From Pleurobrachia bachei (Eukaryota; Ctenophora; Tentaculata; Cydippida; Pleurobrachiidae), in the NCBI GenBank assembly GCA_000695325.1, contig AVPN01000003.1, forward strand, positions 140,924-172,538: a stretch of 31,615 nucleotides of DNA, written 5' to 3'. The translations under genes and the position numbers were made by a program. The notes below the pieces were generated by a model. The model ran no database searches. It was not told the DNA's origin and saw only the letters and a program-made list of their open reading frames with translations. Shown here in pieces: positions 10,641 to 20,600 of the stretch (its first letter is position 1; every line of letters begins with the position of its first letter).

Positions 10641-10900
10641 AACTACCTAGTAATTTAACTTTAACCAGAGAAAAACTATAAACCAGCGTGCTTGTAAAAA
10701 TTGTATTTTGTGATTTTAGCTGTAAATATTTTGTCGAAGTTTTAGAAAATATTTCATTAAACCAAAAACAGAATTTTTTTATTTCACAAGAATTACGATG
10801 TCATCGGTTAAAGGCACCACCCTATTTGACGCAAATCTATATTTTATGTGGGGTATAACCAAGATAACATTTCTCACGACATCTCCCAAATGTTCTTCTA

Positions 10901-11140
10901 AGAAACTCCCCCCACCCAGCGCCCCATATTAACTATCATCTAGCTGTCAATATAACGAAAAGGCATAATCTCTATTTAAATCATCCCTCTGACGAAGGTG
11001 AAGGTTGCTCCCGAGAATTGAGAAACCCCCAGCGCCCCATATTAACTATCACCAAGCTGTCATAACGAAAAGACATAATATCTCATCTCTATCTAAGTAT
11101 CTAAATCATACCTCTGACGAAGGTTGTGGTGAAGGTTGCT
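10901..11140. repeat. Imperfect tandem duplication, about 110-120 bp unit
   Basis: AGAAAC(T)CCCCC...AGCGCCCCATATTAAC...GAAGGTTGCT occurs at 10901-11009 and again at 11021-11140, with small indels and substitutions. It lies in the 3' flank of the second receptor gene. It is older than the kilobase-scale duplications in the window, judging by divergence. Confidence 0.8.
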
Positions 11141-12089
11141 ATCAGACTCTTGTGATGACGACGGAGACAAATTTTAAACATAAAAGTGAAAGCAAGTTGC
11201 TAGACTAAAATTGCCAAACGAGTTTACAAGTTTTTATGCATGAAGTGAGCTGCAAATAGTGCGCTGAGAGACGTATGTGGATGTGACTGTTTCTGTACAT
11301 GTGTATTCAATGTTGTTACTCCTTCATAAAATTAGATGTACGTTGCCGGCGCTCTACTTACATTTTCTAATTTTGAAACTTTCAGGAAAAACGGAAGCTA
11401 GCTGGCGACACTTTTAAATCTAAGAGGAAGTGGCAAGTGGTGGGGTACTGATCAGATGTTACCTTTTGAACTTTGGTGTTTCTCCTCCGGGTCCTCTGGA
11501 TTCCAGGTGAATAAACCCAGGATTATCTCTACTATTAGAAGTATCATCCTGAAATATCATTCATTGTATTATGTCATTAACATACTATTAGTTCTACATC
11601 TGGGAAATGGTGGCCTTTAATAAAGCAGGAAACTTGAGATTATTAAAATCTGACAATCTGTCGCGACAGATTACAATCCCACACACATTGCACAATGAGA
11701 AGAATTTAATATTAAATTAAATATATTGTACATTGCCATGTCTCTATAATGTAAAGCTCTCTGGGAATGTACAATTCCATCAAAGTGTCATCCTCGACAA
11801 CTCAAATAATATGCAGCTGAACACGAGCAAGAGCTTAAGTTGTACAGTATAACCAACTCTACCAGACGGCAGACAAGACGTGTACTTGAACACTCAATTA
11901 CACATTCAACATTCTGTTGAGTGTTGAGTGCAATTAGCCAGCTCTTAGAACCGTTAATCGGCACTGCGTGTAGACAATACAGGAAGTGGATGGAAGTGGC
12001 CAAAGGTATTGGTAACGATTGGTCCAACTGGTCTAGTAGGCGGTCAACTAGACAATGTACTTGATAATACGTATTCGGACTCAAGCGAA
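11141..12089. other. Intergenic, no supported gene
   Basis: Holds an 18-bp perfect palindrome centred on TCGCGA (11655-11672) and AT-rich runs around 11705-11730. Reading frames are short and show no family resemblance. Confidence 0.5.
11655..11672. repeat. Perfect 18-bp palindrome
   Basis: AATCTGTCG followed by its exact reverse complement CGACAGATT. Confidence 0.85.
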
Positions 12090-12145
12090 TTAAAGGGTGA
12101 GCGTTGGATAGGATCTCTCGGATCCTATCCTACGCTCACCCTTAA
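12090..12145. mobile_element. Miniature hairpin element flanked by TTAA
   Basis: A 23-bp inverted repeat (12093-12115 and 12121-12143, one mismatch) with a 5-nt loop TCTCG. TTAA occurs at both outer edges (12090-12093 and 12142-12145), which is the target duplication used by piggyBac and Kolobok-type transposases. The A of TTAA also extends the stem, so target site and stem cannot be fully separated. At about 50 bp it is far shorter than ordinary MITEs. Confidence 0.5.
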
Positions 12146-12255
12146 CGTAACTCAATGATTAAGCCAAACTCTAGAGGGCTGCTAGTATATAGGTGCAGAT
12201 TGCTGCAGAAGAGGAAATATGAGCTTTCTGCAGGGATGCATAAGGGTGCAAACTT

Positions 12256-12345
12256 CTTTCCAGACGAGATGAAAAGTGAATTGCACCCTGCAATTGCAGG
12301 GTGCAATTGCAGGGTGCAATCGGAGCTTTTGTCTCGTCTGGAAAG
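12256..12345. repeat. Compound foldback with nested palindrome
   Basis: The outer arms CTTTCCAGACGAGA and TCTCGTCTGGAAAG are exact reverse complements. Between them lies a perfect 28-bp palindrome, ATTGCACCCTGCAA plus its reverse complement (12280-12307), with the TTGCAGGGTGCAAT half then repeated once more. The whole 90-bp block would fold into a long hairpin. It looks like a small non-coding foldback transposon or a palindrome that expanded by template switching. Confidence 0.75.
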
Positions 12346-12608
12346 GCCCTAACACATGTTACTTGACAGTTGACACGTCTTCAGTTCTCCCAGAGGCAGA
12401 CTAATTAATTAGATAGATAAAGATGGGTATTTCACCTGCAGACTGGTGATGATATGGATATTATATCTACCCGAAAAAACTTGACCACTTCAGACCACTG
12501 TGTGAAGAACTACTTGACTGTGTGTGTATGAGATGGTCACTGTTAAAGAAGGATCACATGTGCATGTGTAGTGATTTAAAATAAAGAATTGACATGCTAC
12601 TGATAATT

Positions 12609-12788
12609 CAGTCAGACCCCGATTTATCGGGATTTTTGGGGAAGTGTTTTTCCCGGTAAGTTGGGGTACCCGCTCGCGCTATATACATCGGGGTCAAATA
12701 ATGCTCAATTCCTATATCGGGGAAGTTTTTCCATCCGGTAAATCGGGGTACCTGGTGTATTGGGGTGCGGTAAATCGGGGCCCGACTG
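12609..12788. mobile_element. Tigger/pogo-like MITE, copy A (180 bp)
   Basis: Ends CAGTCAGACCCCGATTTA and TAAATCGGGGCCCGACTG, the same terminal inverted repeats as the copies at 18237 and 25634 but more diverged. TA follows the right end; the left flank is TT, so the expected TA target duplication is imperfect. The CAGTCGG terminus and TA target are known features of Tigger/pogo elements. It is non-coding and depends on a transposase elsewhere. This is the oldest-looking of the copies. Confidence 0.8.
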
Positions 12789-12915
12789 TACTATGTACCA
12801 TGTCAATACATTTATGTATCACATGTACATTGCAGTAGTCGAGCAACTAGATAGATGAAGATTAGTTATAACTATGTACAGAGAAGAGCATACATATGGC
12901 AACATTGATTCTCGT

Positions 12916-12945
12916 TCTCTATCTCTCTCTCACTGTCTGTCTGTT

Positions 12946-12979
<34 letters not shown>

Positions 12980-13011
12980 TCTCACTCTCTCTCTCTATCC
13001 CCTTCTCTCTC
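12916..13011. repeat. CT-rich microsatellite cluster
   Basis: Interrupted (TC)n with TCTA and TGTC variants, followed by a TATCTAGTATCTATCGTATC segment that repeats partly at 13046-13075. Confidence 0.85.
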
Positions 13012-13473
13012 TATCTAGTATCTATCGTATCTTACTATCCTCTCTCTTTATCTAGTATATATCGTATCTTACTATCCTGGCATGTACGCAATAACTGGTT
13101 CAGTATACAACTGCAACCACAAAATCTTATCGAAGCTGTACATACATATAATATGAATTACTAGCTAGACAGGCACATGATTCACGAACAATAACTTTGT
13201 CCTGTACGTGCGGTTCCTACTTAGATTCTAGAAAAGTTCATGTTATAAGAAAAACAAAGCTTTACACTTGAATAATATGAATGCATGTCTATTATTCCTT
13301 CATTCAAGAAATATAATAGACATCAATAAGCCAGTCGAACAACTCCCTCTTTCTAGAAGTCAGGTTGAATACAGAGTGAAGCTGTAGGGTGGCAGGATGG
13401 ATGATAGTACGTGTTGGACAGTGTACATGTGTCCTCAGAACAAGGAGAGTAGGAGACAATACAATTTCTAGTT

Positions 13474-14437
13474 GTAACTCCCTGCACGTGGGGGAATATT
13501 GGCAATCTTGTATTGCAATATTATAGCCCTCTCCACCCCTCGAACACACCCCCTTCACATCTTAATTTCATCAAATGCAAGTAGAGAAGGAGACTGATGT
13601 AATTTAAGGAATAAACACATACGCGACTCAGAAGAGCTGATAGTGATAATGAGTTTGAGGAAACTGCATTTCGTTTCAGGTGGCACGTATATATTTGAAA
13701 AATGCAGATTAGTATACGGATTAGTATGTGAAAATACTACCTTTCTTTAATTGGCCCCGGGAAGACTGTCTGACCGTGGGAAATGCCAGTCATTTAATGC
13801 GTCCGTGAATTAGTCCGTTAGCGTAAAAGAAAAAACATCTTGCGTTCCAATTAAAATGCTTTTAAATATAGTCAGAGAAATGACCGGTTGAAAATATAAA
13901 ATACTGTGTTCAAGATTCATCGCCAGATTAAATTAGAATACACATGTTATACTGATCTATATTTTGAATATAATGCAGCTGATAATTCACCAGCTAATTA
14001 TATATTTTCACTCCTACCTTCACTTGTACATGCAATATTTATTAATAATGTATACGTTTATGAATGTTCGCCCAAAAATGATATATAATTAGCAGTTTTA
14101 TGGCAAAAAATAGTCTGATCAACGTCTTTATTTGCATTTACCCGCTTTCTTGTCAAAACTTTGCACATCCTGGGGTGTCTCTGGTGTAGGTCGGTCCTTT
14201 GTGTCAGGCTGGAACCACACTGCAAGGCCACATAGCGCCGTCAGGACCGCAAAAACAACCAAGGGAACTCTCCTGTCCGCCACGTTATACATGAGACTCA
14301 TGTAGGGACCAATGAAAGATCCGATCCTGGCAGAACTTGAGCTCAGGGAAAGGACCATTCCACGATGTGATGTTGGGGCTAGTTCTGCGGTCAGGAGATA
14401 GATCATGGAGAATGCACAGCTGACAGACGTGCTCCCC
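13474..14437. repeat. Tandem duplication 2, left copy (964 bp)
   Basis: Starts GTAACTCCCTGCACGTGG and ends CGTGCTCCCC. It is repeated immediately at 14438-15401 with a constant offset of 964 bp. I found two base differences, both near 14396-14403 (GTCAGGAGATAGAT against GTCAGTAGATATAT), so identity is about 99.8%. It carries about 650 bp of 3' flank plus the last ~103 codons of the SLC22 gene at 15092. Confidence 0.95.
14128..14437 (-). pseudogene. 3' fragment of an SLC22-type transporter, made by tandem duplication
   Basis: Encodes the last ~103 residues of the 519-residue transporter at 15092-16651 (from STSVSCAFSMIYLLTAELAP to KKAGKCK), covering about the last three membrane helices. It has no N-terminal half, no start and no promoter of its own. 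At 14437/14438 the coding sequence is cut by the duplication junction and runs into duplicated 3' flank. It cannot form a working 12-helix transporter. It differs from its parent by only two bases, so it is either very young or an assembly artefact. Confidence 0.9.
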
Positions 14438-15401
14438 GTAACTCCCTGCACGTGGGGGAATATTGGCAATCTTGTATTGCAATATTATAGCCCTCTCCAC
14501 CCCTCGAACACACCCCCTTCACATCTTAATTTCATCAAATGCAAGTAGAGAAGGAGACTGATGTAATTTAAGGAATAAACACATACGCGACTCAGAAGAG
14601 CTGATAGTGATAATGAGTTTGAGGAAACTGCATTTCGTTTCAGGTGGCACGTATATATTTGAAAAATGCAGATTAGTATACGGATTAGTATGTGAAAATA
14701 CTACCTTTCTTTAATTGGCCCCGGGAAGACTGTCTGACCGTGGGAAATGCCAGTCATTTAATGCGTCCGTGAATTAGTCCGTTAGCGTAAAAGAAAAAAC
14801 ATCTTGCGTTCCAATTAAAATGCTTTTAAATATAGTCAGAGAAATGACCGGTTGAAAATATAAAATACTGTGTTCAAGATTCATCGCCAGATTAAATTAG
14901 AATACACATGTTATACTGATCTATATTTTGAATATAATGCAGCTGATAATTCACCAGCTAATTATATATTTTCACTCCTACCTTCACTTGTACATGCAAT
15001 ATTTATTAATAATGTATACGTTTATGAATGTTCGCCCAAAAATGATATATAATTAGCAGTTTTATGGCAAAAAATAGTCTGATCAACGTCTTTATTTGCA
15101 TTTACCCGCTTTCTTGTCAAAACTTTGCACATCCTGGGGTGTCTCTGGTGTAGGTCGGTCCTTTGTGTCAGGCTGGAACCACACTGCAAGGCCACATAGC
15201 GCCGTCAGGACCGCAAAAACAACCAAGGGAACTCTCCTGTCCGCCACGTTATACATGAGACTCATGTAGGGACCAATGAAAGATCCGATCCTGGCAGAAC
15301 TTGAGCTCAGGGAAAGGACCATTCCACGATGTGATGTTGGGGCTAGTTCTGCGGTCAGTAGATATATCATGGAGAATGCACAGCTGACAGACGTGCTCCC
15401 C
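14438..15401. repeat. Tandem duplication 2, right copy (964 bp)
   Basis: Second copy of the 964-bp unit. Its right end (15401) falls inside the coding region of the intact SLC22 gene, which continues uninterrupted to 16651, so this copy is the ancestral one. Confidence 0.95.
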
Positions 15402-16651
15402 ACTAGACAAGACACGTACTCCAGATTCCACTTATCACCGAATTGTAAGTCCGGCATTGCAACTAGATCAGCTATTACTCCCAAAGTTATGAAGACAAGT
15501 GAAGCCCTCCTGGCCCCAAGGTAATGGCAGGCGGGGTAGTTAAAGAAGTATGCAATCAGCCTTCCTACTGATACTACGGCATGACTAAGATAGCGATCGC
15601 TCGTAATTTGGCCCCAACCAAAGGAATACCCGAAATTCAGAGTTGCGATTGCTAGCCAGGCGAAAAATAGAGCGCAGGATTCGATACCAAACTTTGGATA
15701 CTTGACAAAATCTTGGATTTGTTTCAAGAAGTTTTGCGGTCGTTTCTGGTAAACAAGCTCTATCTTTTCGAGGTCAACTTTTTCTCCGGCTAGCCGGGAG
15801 TAATTGGTTAAAATTCTCTTCGCTTCTTCTTCCCTACCCTTAACCAGGAGGAACCGTGGGGACATGGGCAAGAATATTAGGGGAATGATGGACGCTCCAT
15901 TCACAATCGAAGTTATCAGGAAGATTCTCCTCCACGATGTTACATAGTATCCTATTGCAATGATAACCATGTAGCCGAAATTCCAAACTGACCCCCCGAT
16001 CACGTTACACAGGTTCCGGAGGTGACTCGGAGCGAATTCAAACTGCCAACACACGCACCCTGTCATGAAAATGAATTGACAGAATCCTTGGCCCACCCGG
16101 GCAGCAAGAAGCAGAGGAAAGCTGTCCAAGAACACCCCCGAGAATGTGCAGAGAACTCCCCCAGCTCCCCCAACAAGAGATGTATACTTCCGACCAAATT
16201 GATCGAACAAGATACTTGAGAAAATCAAACCTAGAAAGGCGCCAATGAAGAAAAAACTATTTACAACGGATTGTTTGAAGTCATCGCAATACAAACCCCA
16301 GTCGACCCCATAAGATGTCCGCTCAGTTGTCCAGTTGAAGTCCTCCCCGGCAATCAGGTTGTTGTCACACATCACACTCTTGGAAATGGTGTTGTTTTCC
16401 AGGACCTCCCAGCACCTCTCAGACACACACTCCCACTCTGTGTAGGGGATAAACCCTGCAAAAATTGTCATGAAAACTTGCATCGCAACATTGATAGCGG
16501 GGATAAAAAGCAGGAACATAGGAAAGTAGACGCCCCAGTTTCGAAACCCAGGAACACATCGATCGAGAACCTGATCAATGGTGAGACGTTCCATCTGATC
16601 TGTATCGGTTGTTGTGAGCCGTAGGAACTGTCCCTTACTAGTGGGTCCCAT
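15092..16651 (-). CDS. SLC22-family (organic ion) MFS transporter A, intact
   Basis: 519 residues in one exon, close to the family's usual length. The SLC22 layout is clear: a cytoplasmic N-terminus with LTIDQVLDR, TM1 (about 42-64), a long extracellular loop (66-125) with paired cysteines and N-glycosylation sites at Asn86 (NNT) and Asn106 (NWT), the TM2-3 motif FDQFGRK (149-155), the post-TM6 motif PMSPRFLLVKGREEEAKR and the late motif ELAPTSHRG. Members move organic cations, anions, zwitterions or carnitine across the plasma membrane; the substrate cannot be told here. The start has a good context (TTACCATGG) and an acceptor-like ACTCAG eight bases upstream, suggesting a 5' UTR intron. AATAAA overlaps the stop codon. 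The 3' end is duplicated at 14128-14437. The extracellular loop and C-terminus match transporter B far better than the rest does. Confidence 0.92.
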   Translation of the reverse strand: MGPTSKGQFLRLTTTDTDQMERLTIDQVLDRCVPGFRNWGVYFPMFLLFIPAINVAMQVFMTIFAGFIPYTEWECVSERCWEVLENNTISKSVMCDNNLIAGEDFNWTTERTSYGVDWGLYCDDFKQSVVNSFFFIGAFLGLIFSSILFDQFGRKYTSLVGGAGGVLCTFSGVFLDSFPLLLAARVGQGFCQFIFMTGCVCWQFEFAPSHLRNLCNVIGGSVWNFGYMVIIAIGYYVTSWRRIFLITSIVNGASIIPLIFLPMSPRFLLVKGREEEAKRILTNYSRLAGEKVDLEKIELVYQKRPQNFLKQIQDFVKYPKFGIESCALFFAWLAIATLNFGYSFGWGQITSDRYLSHAVVSVGRLIAYFFNYPACHYLGARRASLVFITLGVIADLVAMPDLQFGDKWNLEYVSCLVGSTSVSCAFSMIYLLTAELAPTSHRGMVLSLSSSSARIGSFIGPYMSLMYNVADRRVPLVVFAVLTALCGLAVWFQPDTKDRPTPETPQDVQSFDKKAGKCK

Positions 16652-17652
16652 GGTAACACCTGAGTTACTAAAGATGTGGCATGGGGTTAGTATAATTCAA
16701 TGAACGTGATATATGTGCAATGGTTTATTCTGAGCACAGCATAATTTCAATAATGCCTAATATTTGTGTGGGGAAATCTACATTCATCAGGATGAATAGT
16801 TGTACAAGCGTTGAATTCAGGTTTACCCGAACGAATTTCTGGTAAAAGGTATTATTATCCGTCTCATGGTGGAATTCATACCATATGGCTGAATCGCTGA
16901 ATAATGATAATAACAATTAACAACAAATAATTCGGCCACACGGCCAACTGTATGTATATTGTATGTACTCTACGCATGGCTAAACTCACTTCTATGTTTA
17001 ACAAATTAAGTTTAAAATAATCCCAAAGACAACTTGGTAGCCCCAAAAACATGGTTGATATAAGACAAATTCTTCCAGATGAATGTAGATTTCCCCACAC
17101 AAATAGGTATTTTTGAAATTATATAGGTATTTTCTAGTTAGACAGACGTGGTTAAGCAACACAAAACTAACCGAATCTACCTTGCAGTACGAGCACTATC
17201 ATTTTCATATCATTTTCATAGACTTCACATATTCCATTTAAATTCTTAGTTTTGCTACGATACTATAATGAAATGAATAATATGTCTTAAAGCTGGGGGA
17301 GTTCCTTCCTCCAAAGTGGAGCCATTAGCTGGCGTGTTTTTCATGAGCTTGTGCCAGTATCATTCTGTATTTATTCTGCAAGACCTTGCAGAAATATCTA
17401 ACACGTACATACTATATATACAGGTCGTGACGAAGGGCGGCGGAGAAACATCAATCACATATCACTCAAATTACTTCCTCTTGGGTATATGCTCCGAGCT
17501 CCTTTGGAGTAGGAGGTTACTCGTGATGGGTTTAGGGTATGAAATGAGTTTTTATAAACACCAGAAAACACGAATTTAAAATATAAAATGTAAAACTTTT
17601 CTACACACTTAATTAACTGGATCCAATACCAAAACGTCCGACAATCAAGACA
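16652..17652. other. Intergenic between SLC22 gene A and the SLC23 gene
   Basis: About 1 kb of AT-rich DNA with no supported gene. It should hold the 5' exon and promoter of SLC22 gene A (transcribed leftwards) and the 3' UTR of the SLC23 gene. No canonical AATAAA was found close to the SLC23 stop. Confidence 0.45.
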
Positions 17653-20600
17653 TTACTCGTCCTTACAAACGAAAGGTAGCTTTCTCAAAACAGGGAATCG
17701 TTTAGCTGCCATTTCCATGAGAGGTTCGGAATAAACTCTCTTTCTCAGCTCCTTATTTCCAACTGCTTTAGTTGCCAGTCGGTAGCTTGTCAAACCTGTT
17801 ATAGAAAGTATAATGGGATATTAGATTACCATAGTTTAATTTTCTCCCTGACCCAATGACCTATGATAAACGCATTCAGACTAATTTTTCCAGTAATTTT
17901 CTCTAAACACTTCATGTTTACCTCTCTCCTCGTCGGTTCCTGGTAGGGTGTTATCCAGGAAGCACGCAATGGATCCCCCAACTATCATTCCAGAGGAGAG
18001 AATGACTGCTACAAGTGCATCAAACTCATCATTTCCCGTATCCAGGGACTGAAAATTTTAGTAATTAGTAGAGTGTCATCTTGTGGTAATTTTAGTAATT
18101 AGTAGAGTGAGGTAATTTAAGTCTACTGATACTTTCTTCTGTTCCCATGATCAACTGTCCACGAAGATGCAGTTCAATAATTAGTAGAGGATATGATATA
18201 ATCGACTTTGTGACATTCAATATTTAAAAGGATATACAGTCGGACCCCGATTTACCGGGCCCCGATTTACCGGAACCCCGATTTACCGGGAGGGTTAACT
18301 TCCCCCAACATAGGAAATTTACGGTATTTGACCCCGACATACCGGGCACCCCGATTTACCGGGCAAAACCCTTTCCCCCGAGCATCCCGGTAAATCGGGG
18401 TCCGACTGTAATCGAAGTTTTTGACAGGAGATATATTACAAAATGAATATATTCTTTGCCCCCTTACGTTATCTGCCTTTACTAGCTCGGCATTGGTCCA
18501 GGAGGGTATTGCCAGACCAAGATAGAGCGATAGACCAATGATAAAGATATTCCTGGAAGAGGTGAGGTCCACAAACTGAAAATATAAAGTTGGAGATTAT
18601 AATTGAGAACCAAGGACAGGACGGAGTCTACAAATCAAGGATTGGGAGATAAATGTATGGAATAAAATGGGTTTAATATTGGTTTAAAATGTTGGCTCGT
18701 TATAACCCTACCTGAAGGTTGGATATCCCGACAGCACCAATGATGCCAAACATAACAATGTACATTCCGCCAATAATGGGCTCAGGAAGGGAGGAAAAAA
18801 GGACTCCCACCTTGCCAATGCACGCTATGACAATCATGAACACCCCACTACACACAATCACCGCCCTACTTCCAACCTGTTAGGAATAGGACAATGTAAT
18901 GAACCGATTATCAAGAACAATTGAACCAATCCTAGAGAAGTATATTCCATTGTCGGTCTCTGATCGTGAGACTGACCTGTCATGCCAATTATATGCTCTG
19001 ACCCTGTTCTCGCACCGCATACCACATGCAGAAAGAGATAAGAAGAGAGTTGTGACAGTGGCTGATCATGAGATGTACCTTAGTAAGACACTAATTGTCA
19101 GATGTTCCTTAGTGATCTGCTGAACCCTCAAAGAGTGCAGTGTGAGCTACACAAATCATGGTGTAATGTACCTTAGTGAGACTGATGGCTCCCACGTTCT
19201 CTGTGTAGCTGGTAACCCCAACTCCGGGTCCCACCAGTCCGGCAACAAAACACCCAACTCCCTCCAGGAGAATTCCCCTGTTGATTGCATACCTAGAGAA
19301 TTGAGTTATTGAGATATTAGTAGTATTGATTTAGAGTTTGAACTGTGTGCAACCCAAATGGAATATACACCTACGTTGGTGGGGGTGGGGCACCAGCAAG
19401 TTTAGCACACGCATAATAATCACCCAGGCTCTCAATTATTCCTGCAAGTACTCCAGCAAACATGCCAATAAATCCTCCCAATGAGACTTTCGGCATTCCG
19501 AATTGACCTGAAACGGGCAGAGCGTTGAATATTTCCTCCTATATAATAGAGACAATATCATGATCAAAATTAGAGAGATAAGAAAAGTGAGAGAGACACA
19601 AACCAGACTGTGAGAGATAAATAGAAGCAGACCTGGATCTGTCTGGCGCCGCAACCCCATCTGAGTGCACTGTCGCACGCTCAGATTTGAGAATAAAATG
19701 GGGTATGGCGCCGCCATACAGACCTGGATAAGGAAAGTAGAACCAGTTTGCAGCTTCAAGTTTCTCGGACAACCCCCTAGTACTGGCAGGGTTTCCATCT
19801 TCAAATACATTGCTCGCAGTCAAAATGCCACACAAAATCCACATAATTGCAATAGAGATGATAATCTGAAAAAATCATGGATAACGCCCCACTGTATATA
19901 CTATATACCCTACTCAATGATTTGAGCAGGAACTGACCAAATCAGGAAACACTGGTACCTGATTGGCTGATAACCAGTCACGTGACCTAAATTGCGAGTT
20001 TTGATTGGTTTACACACTGATAGTGTCCTGGATTTGAGATGTTATTATATTGGAGCTACTCACTGATAGTGTAGAGAAGAGGTTTAACCAGGAAAATCCA
20101 CATCCCTTCCCTCGTCTGTAGACAGGAACCGGAATCTTTACATTCTTCAGGTACTCAGAGAGCACCGTTATCAAAATGACCGTCCTGAAATTAACCGTTT
20201 TAAAAGAAGGTACATGCCGCATGGGCTCTCAAAAGTGTTCAAAGCAAACTAAAATATGATATCATATAATTAAGACGGGGGATTATGCAATTAACTATTA
20301 ACTATTTACCCCAATGAGATGCCCCAGTTCTGGCTAGAAGAATCGATTGCCACATCTATCAGTGACAGTCCAATTACAGAGATGACAATAGTGATGGTAA
20401 TGGGTCCTATGATCTTGAGCAGCAGTCCAGCCAGGCCAAACCCACCAAACACAAACTGAATGGGGGGATAAGCTAGTTTTGACAGACAATAAGAACACAT
20501 TGATGTGTTAGATCTTTACTCAAAATGGTGAAAGCAATCTTTTCTAAGTTTGCTGTAACATACCTGTGTAAGACTAGCTAAAATGAGGTTCCCTTGAAGT

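Noticed and set aside
12874-13164. 96-codon frame rich in Ser-Leu
   Set aside because: It is translation of a (CT)n microsatellite.
13906-14088. 60-codon frame on the plus strand, repeated at 14870-15052
   Set aside because: It recurs only because it lies in duplication 2; AT-rich, antisense to 3' flank, no family or splice support.
14128-14469. Independent small transporter gene
   Set aside because: It is the duplicated 3' end of the gene at 15092 and runs into duplicated flanking DNA at the junction.
18267-18572. 101-codon minus-strand frame as a separate gene
   Set aside because: It is SLC23 exon 12 read into the following intron and the MITE.
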